A stretch of DNA of 43,171 nucleotides from Bacteroidota bacterium. Lineage in GTDB: Bacteria > Bacteroidota > Ignavibacteria > Ignavibacteriales > Melioribacteraceae. The stretch covers positions 1 through 43,171 of the forward strand of contig JAEXOD010000029.1 in NCBI GenBank assembly GCA_023447335.1. The letters run 5' to 3'. A program made the position numbers and the translations under genes. The notes below the pieces were generated by a model, which worked only from the letters and a program-made list of their open reading frames with translations, did no database searches and had not been told where the DNA came from. Positions 18,147 through 25,493 of this stretch are shown here, piece by piece (within the stretch, counting starts at the first letter, position 1; every line of letters begins with the position of its first letter).

Positions 18147-18938
18147 TTAATTATAAATGTATGATTGCATTTGGGCTGCAATGGATAATGCTATTTCAGA
18201 AGCTGTTTCTCCGCCTATTGCTAGTCCTATAGGAGAATTTATGTTATTAATCTCAGTTCTTTCCCCAATTTCTTCCTTTAACATCTCTTTAAGTTTATTA
18301 GCCTTTATTTGACTTGCTATTACACCAATATATTTTGCCTTAATATCTCGTGCAATAATATTTTTTGCAACTATATAATCAAAGCTATGACCATGAGTTA
18401 ATATGACAAAAAAAGAATTCTCATTGAATTCGTAACTAGATGTAAAACTGTCATAATCACCTAAAATCACATCATCTGCATAACTATTATATTCTTTAGT
18501 TGCTATTTCCGGTCTATTATCAATCAGTACTGTATTGAAGTTTAATGGTTTTAGAAAATATGTTAATTCCTTTCCGACATGTCCACCTCCAAAAATATAA
18601 ACAGTATATTTTGAGCAAAATACTTCATAAAATATCCATAATTTTCCAGAACACATCATTGGTACTACTTCAGAATCATTCAATTCTTCTATCGGTTTAT
18701 CCGTAAGTATGTACTCCTTTAGAATAGATTTTTTATCCTTTATTCTCTTCTTACATTCTTCAAAAACTCTAACTTCAATTTCTCCGCCGCCAATAGTACC
18801 AAATGCGGTTCCGTCTTCAAGAGTCAAATATTTGAAACCAACTTTTCCCGGAGTAGATCCCGTAGTTTTTACTATTGTTGCAACACAAAAGTTTTTATTC
18901 GTTCTCTTTAACTCATTTATCTTATTTATCATATCCAT
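18147..18938 (-). CDS. XdhC/CoxI-family Mo-cofactor insertion factor
   Basis: A 263-residue accessory protein that binds and sulfurates the molybdenum cofactor and inserts it into XDH-type enzymes. The N-terminal XdhC/CoxI domain has TIVKTTGSTPGKVG and GTIGGGEIE. The C-terminal Rossmann domain has YIFGGGHVGKEL and LTHGHSFDY, and the end GLAIGGETASEIALSI is typical. It lies between the mocA-like gene and the Mo subunit of module 1 and probably serves both hydroxylases. Confidence 0.93.
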   Translation of the reverse strand: MDMINKINELKRTNKNFCVATIVKTTGSTPGKVGFKYLTLEDGTAFGTIGGGEIEVRVFEECKKRIKDKKSILKEYILTDKPIEELNDSEVVPMMCSGKLWIFYEVFCSKYTVYIFGGGHVGKELTYFLKPLNFNTVLIDNRPEIATKEYNSYADDVILGDYDSFTSSYEFNENSFFVILTHGHSFDYIVAKNIIARDIKAKYIGVIASQIKANKLKEMLKEEIGERTEINNINSPIGLAIGGETASEIALSIAAQMQSYIYN

Positions 18939-18940
18939 AT

Positions 18941-19534
18941 TTAGTTATCCTTAATTGTTTTATATTCTTCCATAGTATCAAAATCTTTTAGAATTTGTTC
19001 ATACTCACAATTCCAATATTTTTTCTTGTTTTCAAATTTTTCCATTTCAGTTTTAAGATTAGAATTTATATCTGAATTTAATAAATGTTTGCAAAAATTA
19101 AAACTAAATAATAAAGGATGTCCTTTTTTGTCATTAAATTTAGGCTGAATTATTGCACTTTTCTCATCAATTTGAGATAAAAAAAATGGATAAAATTCTT
19201 CAGGAATTGTAGGCTGATCAACAAAATGATAAAGAGCAAAATGATTTAATTCTAATAATTCAATTCCCTTATGCAATGATAAAAACATTGAATCATTATA
19301 ATTTGGATTAAATACCGTAAAAACATTTTTGTCTTTATATTTGAGATTTAAAAGATGTTCGATTTTTTCTGAATTATAACCTGTTACTATTATAACTTTA
19401 TTAACGTGGTTAATAACTTTATTAATAATTGTTTCTATAAAAGTAAAACCATTGTATAACATTAGCGGCTTAAAACTTTTCATTCTACTTGATAGACCAG
19501 CTGCTAATATTATACAATCGATATTATTTGTCAT
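18941..19534 (-). CDS. MocA/YgfJ-type molybdenum cofactor nucleotidyltransferase
   Basis: A 197-residue GT-A-fold nucleotidyltransferase. It has the glycine-rich loop LAAGLSSRMKSFKPL at residues 11-25 and the metal-binding VDQPTIP segment. MocA adds CMP to molybdopterin to give the MCD cofactor used by many bacterial hydroxylases; YgfJ is the E. coli paralogue in the equivalent cluster. Its presence suggests that these enzymes use the cytosine-dinucleotide cofactor. The ATG overlaps the stop of the threonine-synthase-like gene upstream by ATGA. Confidence 0.88.
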   Translation of the reverse strand: MTNNIDCIILAAGLSSRMKSFKPLMLYNGFTFIETIINKVINHVNKVIIVTGYNSEKIEHLLNLKYKDKNVFTVFNPNYNDSMFLSLHKGIELLELNHFALYHFVDQPTIPEEFYPFFLSQIDEKSAIIQPKFNDKKGHPLLFSFNFCKHLLNSDINSNLKTEMEKFENKKKYWNCEYEQILKDFDTMEEYKTIKDN

Positions 19535-20799
19535 TTTTCAATTCCAAAATGACCATATAAGTCTAATTCAGAATATATTACGTCTTTATTTGCATATTTC
19601 TCAAATGACTTAGTATCCTTTAAACCATTTCCGGTTAATAAAAGTAAAACTTTATCATTCTTAGTAATATAATTGGATTCTAATAATTTATCGTATGCAG
19701 CAAGCGTTATTGAAGCAGCCGGTTCAACAAGAATTCCATATTTACTGCTTAATACTCTTTGATATTGTAAAGATTGATCGTCTTCAATTCTTATTCCAAT
19801 TCCGTTTGATTCTTTAATTGCCCTAACTGCCATATATAAGTTTCTTGGTGCACCTGCACTCAGACTATCTGCAATTGTTTCAGAATTTTTATAGGTAAAA
19901 GTTCCTGTTTCCAAATAGTCAATTATGGCGCATCCGTTTGCTGGTTGAGCAACAATAAACTCCGGCAATCGTTCAATAAGTTCAAGATTTAGCAAATCTT
20001 TGAATCCTTTATACAAACCGCCTACTATTACTCCGTCACCGGCAGGAATAATGATTTTATTAGGTATTCCTTCTTCTTTGAATCTATTAAATATATCATA
20101 AGCTGCAGTCTTCTTTCCTTCGATAGTTAAAGGATTATATGCAGTGTTTCTGTTATACATTTTAAGTTTTTCGGTAAACAATAAACTCAAATCAAAAGCA
20201 TAATCGTAATCTCCGTTAACTTTAATTAAATCCGCACCATACATCTCTATCTGTAACTTCTTCGGAATCGGAATTTTTTCGGGTACAAAAATTACAGATT
20301 TCAATCCCAACTTAGTACAAATTCCGGCTATCGAAGATCCGGCATTGCCTGTAGAAGCACAAATTACACTATTTTTTCCTAATTGAATTGCTTTTATAGC
20401 AACTAGTACCGAGGCTCTATCCTTAAAAGAAAAAGTAGGATTTCTTGAATCATCTAATAGATATAACCTGTTTTTTTTATATTCAACGGTAGTAAAAATG
20501 GATGTTAATTTAATTTTTTCCTTTTTAAGTTCAGAGATACCCTTAAGAAAATTATTTTCGAATAGAAGAGGAAATAAATAAGGTATTGATTCCAGATTAG
20601 AACTCAACTTTTCAAATGATACTTCTCTCGGATATTTTTTTTTAATAAAATCAAAATCATAATTTACTTCTAAAACGCCCTTTAACGGAGCATTTTTGGG
20701 TAATGCTCCGCACTCGGGACAAAGATAAATATCATTATCTTCTATATAATCAGAATTAAATTGTTTATTACAATCCGTACAAGTATATAGATAATGCAT
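19531..20799 (-). CDS. Fold-type II PLP enzyme, threonine synthase-like
   Basis: A 422-residue PLP enzyme. The N-terminus carries a zinc-ribbon (CTDC at 7-10, CPEC at 27-30), as in some threonine synthases. The PLP lysine is Lys126 in SFKDRAS, followed by the phosphate-binding ASTGNAGSS (148-156) and a later LLTGNGLKD. By sequence it could be a threonine synthase, but its position between carbamoyltransferase and MocA genes suggests a lyase for an amino acid made in the pathway, such as diaminopropionate or a related ureido acid. The real substrate is not known. No ribosome site is evident; it starts 4 bases after the carbamoyltransferase stop. Confidence 0.85.
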   Translation of the reverse strand: MHYLYTCTDCNKQFNSDYIEDNDIYLCPECGALPKNAPLKGVLEVNYDFDFIKKKYPREVSFEKLSSNLESIPYLFPLLFENNFLKGISELKKEKIKLTSIFTTVEYKKNRLYLLDDSRNPTFSFKDRASVLVAIKAIQLGKNSVICASTGNAGSSIAGICTKLGLKSVIFVPEKIPIPKKLQIEMYGADLIKVNGDYDYAFDLSLLFTEKLKMYNRNTAYNPLTIEGKKTAAYDIFNRFKEEGIPNKIIIPAGDGVIVGGLYKGFKDLLNLELIERLPEFIVAQPANGCAIIDYLETGTFTYKNSETIADSLSAGAPRNLYMAVRAIKESNGIGIRIEDDQSLQYQRVLSSKYGILVEPAASITLAAYDKLLESNYITKNDKVLLLLTGNGLKDTKSFEKYANKDVIYSELDLYGHFGIEK

Positions 20800-20803
20800 A
20801 TTT

Positions 20804-21814
20804 TTACATTGTTAGTGACATAATGGCTTTTGCAGTATGCAATCTATTTTCAGCCTCATCGAAAACAATTGAAATTTCAGGGTTATCTAAAATTTCATCG
20901 GTTACTTCATTTCCCCTATCAGCAGGTAAAGCATGCATTAGTTTAACATTTTTATCAGCAAGCTTTATCCTTTTTTCGTCACAAATCCAATCATGATACT
21001 TCTCTAAATTGGATTTCATCTCTTTTTTACATTCGGTTTCATTTTGTAAATAATAATCTTCATCATAAAATCCAAAACCACCCCAATTTTTTGGTATTAC
21101 AATATGTGCTCCTTCAAAAGCTTCATCCATATCATTTGTAAAAGTTAACTTGCTGCCTGTTTTTTCCGCATTAAGTTTTGCTTTTTCAACAATATTTTTT
21201 GATAAAGGAAATTCTTTTGGATGAGCAACAGTTACGTCGATCCCGTATCTTGGAAATAATAATATTTGAGTCTGAGGAACAGATAAAGGTTTTGAATGAG
21301 TGTCTGCATAAGCCCAAGAAACAGTTACTTTTAATCCTTTGGGATCTTTGCCGAAATGTTCAAATATTGTCATTAAATCTGCCAATCCTTGAAACGGATG
21401 ATAAACATCATCTTGCAATGACATTATAGGACGTTTTGAATGTGCAGCCATCTCATTTAAATACTTATTTCCTATGCCATAAAAACAGTTTCTAGAAGCA
21501 ATTCCGTGTCCCATTCTAGATAAAATTATAGCTGTATCTTTTGGAGCCTCACCATGCGAAATTTGCATTTTATCTGCTGTTAAATCATGAGCATGTCCGC
21601 CAAGTTGGGTCATACCGGCTTCCATACTATTACGAGTACGAGTAGATTGTTCAAAGAAAATCATAAACAAAGTTTTATTAGGTAATAAAACTGTTGGTTC
21701 TTCACGTGCAAATTTTTTCTTTAAATCAAATGATGTTTCAAATACTGTATCTAATTCTTGCTTTGTCCATGTATCACATGTTAAAAAGTGTTTTCCTTTT
21801 AAATTAGTAACCAT
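20804..21814 (-). CDS. ygeW: YgeW-type (knotted) carbamoyltransferase
   Basis: A 336-residue member of the aspartate/ornithine carbamoyltransferase superfamily. The carbamoyl-phosphate loop FEQSTRTR is at 54-61, and QDDVYHPFQGLADL and HALPADRG follow. These segments and the insertions around residues 110-120 and 240-260 match the YgeW group rather than ornithine carbamoyltransferase. In urate-degrading clusters it is thought to run in the phosphorolytic direction, taking a carbamoyl group from a ureido intermediate to give carbamoyl phosphate. AGGAG lies 8 bases before the ATG. No carbamate kinase gene is in the window to harvest the ATP. Confidence 0.92.
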   Translation of the reverse strand: MVTNLKGKHFLTCDTWTKQELDTVFETSFDLKKKFAREEPTVLLPNKTLFMIFFEQSTRTRNSMEAGMTQLGGHAHDLTADKMQISHGEAPKDTAIILSRMGHGIASRNCFYGIGNKYLNEMAAHSKRPIMSLQDDVYHPFQGLADLMTIFEHFGKDPKGLKVTVSWAYADTHSKPLSVPQTQILLFPRYGIDVTVAHPKEFPLSKNIVEKAKLNAEKTGSKLTFTNDMDEAFEGAHIVIPKNWGGFGFYDEDYYLQNETECKKEMKSNLEKYHDWICDEKRIKLADKNVKLMHALPADRGNEVTDEILDNPEISIVFDEAENRLHTAKAIMSLTM

Positions 21815-21827
21815 AAAATTTTCTCCT

Positions 21828-23045
21828 CTATTTAACTAAATTTTTTGATAAAATAAATGGGAATAATGTGTAAAATATAACTGCTTTATATAAGTCTTCT
21901 AAAACAATAAATTCTTTTGATGAATGAGCTAAACTTTCATCGCCGGGAGCAAATCCGATAGTTGGAATTCCTCTCATTCCGGCTACTGAAACACCGTTAG
22001 TTGAAAAGCTCCAGAAACTACTTTTTGCTTCTTTTTCTAGTGCAATTGAAGCCGCTTCTAAACCTGATTTTACAATATCATGCTCTTCTTCATAGTACCA
22101 TGTCGGAAAATATGCTTTGTTTGTAAAATCCAAACCTGTCCAACCCTTACCCGAAAAAACAGGTACAAATACATCAGCATCAACATCAACAGATTTTGCA
22201 ATTTCTTTCAATTCAGCGATTACAGTCTCTTCATTTTCTCCTACTGTCATTCTTCTATCAATATGAATCTGACATTTATCCGGAACTGAACACATTGAAG
22301 GCGCTTCTGACCTAATATTTGAAACTGTTATAGATCCTTTACCTAACGGTGATTTTATCGGTAGTTTGGAATCTAACTTTTCTATTTCATTAACTATTTT
22401 GGACATTTTGTAAACGGCATTAATTCCTTTTTGATTATGTGCTCCGTGTGCTGATTTACCGTAGGTAGTCATCTTAATTTCCATTCTACCACGTTGTCCT
22501 CTAAAAACAGTTAAATCTGTCGGTTCACCAAGAACTACAAAATCAGGAACAATTTTTTCCGTTTCCATTATATGAGTTAAAGGATATCCGTCAACATCTT
22601 CTTCCAAGCATGATCCAACTACATACAATGTAAAAGGAAGTTCCTCATCTTTAAATAATTCTTTAATTATTTTTCCTGCAATTAAATATCCTGCCATAGC
22701 AGGTTTTTCATCAACTGCACCTCTTCCATAAATTTTTCCGTCAATTATTTTCCCTTCAAATGGAGGATACTCCCAATCTTCTGATTCAGTAACTTGAACC
22801 GTATCGATATGGGCATCATACATAATTTTGATTTTACCGTCTCCAATTTTCCCAATAGCAGAACCTAATGAGTCATGTTTAAATTCATCAAAATTATAGG
22901 TTTCCATTCTACTAATTAAATATTCTACTAATTCTCCTTCATCTCCGCTATAACTTTTAATACTTATTATTTTTTTTATCTCATTAGCAATTAATTGTTT
23001 GTTTTCCTCAACAAGTGCTTTTACTTGTTCGATGTTAATATTCAT
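21828..23045 (-). CDS. ygeY: YgeY-type M20 metallohydrolase
   Basis: A 405-residue zinc hydrolase of the M20/ArgE/DapE family. The metal and catalytic residues are visible: His79 and Asp81 (DAHIDTVQ), Asp112 in GRGAVDEKPAMAG, the Glu pair near 148-149 (CLEEDVDGYP) and Glu174 (VLGEPTDL). Family members of this cluster type have been called YgeY. The inferred job is to hydrolyse the remaining ureido or amide group of the ring-opened purine product to an amino acid. GAGG lies upstream of the ATG. It sits between the carbamoyltransferase and the PreA-like gene. Confidence 0.92.
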   Translation of the reverse strand: MNINIEQVKALVEENKQLIANEIKKIISIKSYSGDEGELVEYLISRMETYNFDEFKHDSLGSAIGKIGDGKIKIMYDAHIDTVQVTESEDWEYPPFEGKIIDGKIYGRGAVDEKPAMAGYLIAGKIIKELFKDEELPFTLYVVGSCLEEDVDGYPLTHIMETEKIVPDFVVLGEPTDLTVFRGQRGRMEIKMTTYGKSAHGAHNQKGINAVYKMSKIVNEIEKLDSKLPIKSPLGKGSITVSNIRSEAPSMCSVPDKCQIHIDRRMTVGENEETVIAELKEIAKSVDVDADVFVPVFSGKGWTGLDFTNKAYFPTWYYEEEHDIVKSGLEAASIALEKEAKSSFWSFSTNGVSVAGMRGIPTIGFAPGDESLAHSSKEFIVLEDLYKAVIFYTLFPFILSKNLVK

Positions 23046-23053
23046 TTTTTACC

Positions 23054-24169
23054 TCAAATATTTAAGTTACTAAGTTCTAATGCTTCATGCGGACATGTAG
23101 TAGTGCATAATCCGCAACTAACGCATTTTGTATAATCAATTAATAATTTTTTTGCTTCAAAGCTTATGGCTTCATGTGCACATACTGTGGCACAACTCTT
23201 ACACAAATTACAATTTTCTTCGTTCCAAACAGGTTTAATCTCAGGTTCTTCGAGTAAATAGTTTACTTTTGTTGCTTTATAATTTGTCATTAATCCTCTA
23301 ATCTCATCCAAATTATTATACCCACTTTTTTCTAACCACTTAACAATATTTTTACTTATTTTTTCGTATACATTTGGACCATTTAAAATAGCATGGGAGC
23401 ATATTTGAACAGAACTTGCTCCAGCCATTAAGTATTTAATAACATCTTCGGCAGTTCGGATACCGCCAACACCAAAAACCGGTTTATTAGTATTTGCTGC
23501 AATTGTGGCTACAAAGTGTAACCCAATAGGTAAGATTGCCCTGCCTGATAACCAACCTCTACCGTCATTGCTCCCCATATAAGGTTTCAACGAATCAATA
23601 TCAAAATCAAATGTCGGACCCACACTATTAATTCCGGCGAATCCGTCTACAATCGGATCTAATGCATTTACTAATCCTGCAATATCACCTATAGAAGGGC
23701 TAAACTTTGCAATAATAGGGACGTCTATATTCTCTTTAATAGAAGAAGCTATATCTGTAATATTTGAAATATCTTTACTAACGTAATGTATAGAAAATTC
23801 TACAGCATCAAAGTTTTTATTATATTTAAGATATGACCCTAATTCGAGCATATCATCGGGGGTATACCCCATAGATAATATGACTGGAACTCCGAGTGAT
23901 TTTATTTTTGGAAGTTCTTCATCAACAAAATACTTATAATCATATTCTGACCAAAGTTCCGCATTAATTAAACTTCCGGGAGCAGTTGAAAAAATATTTG
24001 GAACGGGAACTTTTGCCGGTTTTACGCTAATTGTTTTTGTTACAATTCCCCCTGCTCCGCCCTCAATTGCTTTTTTTAAAAGATCGTAATTTGCAGCTGT
24101 TGGACCTGCTGCTGTAAAAAGTGGATTTACTGTTGTCAATCCAAAAAAATTTGTTAATAGTTTTTCCAT
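23054..24169 (-). CDS. PreA/DHOD-like flavoprotein with two [4Fe-4S] clusters
   Basis: A 371-residue protein with a dihydroorotate dehydrogenase-like TIM barrel (about 1-300) that should bind FMN, and a C-terminal ferredoxin module with two CX2CX2CX3C motifs (CNLCKSCATVC and CVSCGLCTTTC). This is the layout of PreA, the substrate half of bacterial dihydropyrimidine dehydrogenase. The NLSCP loop that holds the catalytic Cys in that family is missing; the matching strand reads EFSIHYVSKD. The segment GWLSGRAILPIG recalls the DHOD-like part of E. coli YgfK. It probably reduces a purine ring, with ferredoxin as donor. I start it at ATG 24169; a TTG two codons upstream is less likely. Confidence 0.88.
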   Translation of the reverse strand: MEKLLTNFFGLTTVNPLFTAAGPTAANYDLLKKAIEGGAGGIVTKTISVKPAKVPVPNIFSTAPGSLINAELWSEYDYKYFVDEELPKIKSLGVPVILSMGYTPDDMLELGSYLKYNKNFDAVEFSIHYVSKDISNITDIASSIKENIDVPIIAKFSPSIGDIAGLVNALDPIVDGFAGINSVGPTFDFDIDSLKPYMGSNDGRGWLSGRAILPIGLHFVATIAANTNKPVFGVGGIRTAEDVIKYLMAGASSVQICSHAILNGPNVYEKISKNIVKWLEKSGYNNLDEIRGLMTNYKATKVNYLLEEPEIKPVWNEENCNLCKSCATVCAHEAISFEAKKLLIDYTKCVSCGLCTTTCPHEALELSNLNI

Positions 24170-24171
24170 AT

Positions 24172-24633
24172 TCAATTTTCTATAGTCTCTTTAATTGCGT
24201 TAATGATTGGTACATATCCGGTACAGCGGCATAAGTTGCCACTAATAGCTTCTTTAATTTCGGCAATAGTTGCATTTTTATTCTTTAGTAATAAGGCATA
24301 TGCAGAAATTAACATTCCTGGAGTACAGAAACCGCATTGAACTGCTCCGTTCTTCAGAAAGTTTTGTTGAAGGATCTTAAATTGTTCAATCTCATTCAAC
24401 CCTTCAATAGTATAAATTTCAGTATCGGAAATCTGAGTGGCTAACAGAAGACAGCTATTTACTGCTAAATTGTTAACTAAAATAGTGCATGCTCCGCATT
24501 CACCAATTCCGCATCCCTCTTTTACGCTTAATAAATTGCAATCGTCCCTTAAAAAATCTAAAAGTCTTTTATTTTTAGAAATTTCAAATTCAAATTGTTT
24601 ACCGTTTAATTTAAGTCTTATTTTTTCTTTCAT
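24172..24633 (-). CDS. Molybdenum hydroxylase 2Fe-2S subunit (module 2)
   Basis: A 153-residue two-cluster subunit with EGCGIGECGACTILV, NSCLL, QCGFCTPG and NLCRCTGY, so all eight cysteines are present. It is about the usual size and shorter than the module 1 version at the C-terminus. The ATG overlaps the FAD-subunit stop by ATGA, and the PreA-like gene begins 2 bases after its own stop. Confidence 0.95.
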   Translation of the reverse strand: MKEKIRLKLNGKQFEFEISKNKRLLDFLRDDCNLLSVKEGCGIGECGACTILVNNLAVNSCLLLATQISDTEIYTIEGLNEIEQFKILQQNFLKNGAVQCGFCTPGMLISAYALLLKNKNATIAEIKEAISGNLCRCTGYVPIINAIKETIEN

Positions 24634-25493
24634 TTTATTAACTTCTTTAATTCTGTGAATAATAATTGTTGAAATACAGGTAGCTTATATGGATAAGACC
24701 AACGTATTCCAGTTTTACTTAAAATTGATGATGCCACATCAGTAACTAGATTAATTAATGTTGTATCGTTAGGAGTTGAATAAATATATTTTTCTTCGAT
24801 TTCATTAAATCTAGTTGCAATAGGCGTTATAGCTCCGCTAGCAATTTTTAAAGTATTAATTTTATTTTCAACAATATCCAACAATATAGCAAAAGTAAGA
24901 CGACTGATTGCAACCCCTTTTCTTTTCCCAAGTTTTATAAATTTACCTTTATAGTTATCTTGTGGAATAGGCAATGCTATTGCTTCTAAAATTTCATTAT
25001 GTTTCAATTTGGTTTTATAAGGAGAAATTAAAAACTCAGATAAAGGAATTCTAAAGGAACCATTACTATTACGAATAACAACTTCTGCATTATACACTAA
25101 CAATGGCGGTACGGAATCAGCACACGGTGCACAGTTAACAATATTCCCCCCTATTGTAGCACGGTTTCTAACTTGTAAATTCCCAATTTGTGATACTGCA
25201 TCAACTAATAAAGGGAAATACTTTTTGATTAAATTATTTTCAAAAATACTTGTAAAAGTTGAAAACGAACCAATAAGAATTTCTACTTCAGTTTCTTTAA
25301 TTTCGGAAATTTTTGGTATGGATTTCAAATCAATAATAAGATTAACGTCTTTGAATCTAGATGAGTTGTTACGTATTCCTATTATTACGTCTGTTCCGCC
25401 GGCAATTATTGCAGTTCTATTTGAATTTAAAGATAAATTATCAAAGGCTTCTTCGAAGTTTTTACAATCGATGTAATTAATATTAGCAAACAT
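24630..25493 (-). CDS. Molybdenum hydroxylase FAD subunit (module 2)
   Basis: A 287-residue FAD subunit with IIAGGTDVIIG near residue 30 and RNRATIGGNIVNCAPCADS near 105-125. GGGAG lies upstream of the ATG, which directly abuts the stop of the Mo subunit gene. It differs clearly from the module 1 FAD subunit in sequence, so the two modules are not a recent tandem duplication. Confidence 0.93.
   Translation of the reverse strand: MFANINYIDCKNFEEAFDNLSLNSNRTAIIAGGTDVIIGIRNNSSRFKDVNLIIDLKSIPKISEIKETEVEILIGSFSTFTSIFENNLIKKYFPLLVDAVSQIGNLQVRNRATIGGNIVNCAPCADSVPPLLVYNAEVVIRNSNGSFRIPLSEFLISPYKTKLKHNEILEAIALPIPQDNYKGKFIKLGKRKGVAISRLTFAILLDIVENKINTLKIASGAITPIATRFNEIEEKYIYSTPNDTTLINLVTDVASSILSKTGIRWSYPYKLPVFQQLLFTELKKLIK

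Noticed and set aside
19531..20799. Straight call as thrC
   Set aside because: The motifs fit threonine synthase, but position inside the purine operon and lack of other threonine genes make the symbol unsafe.
21178..21429. Plus-strand open frame of 83 codons inside the ygeW-like gene
   Set aside because: It lies fully antisense to a well supported gene, has no recognisable motif and no ribosome site. The same holds for the other short antisense frames across the window.
20804..21814. Ornithine carbamoyltransferase (argF)
   Set aside because: The FEQSTRTR loop is shared, but the QDDVYHPFQGLADL region and cluster context match YgeW, and no arginine genes are nearby.
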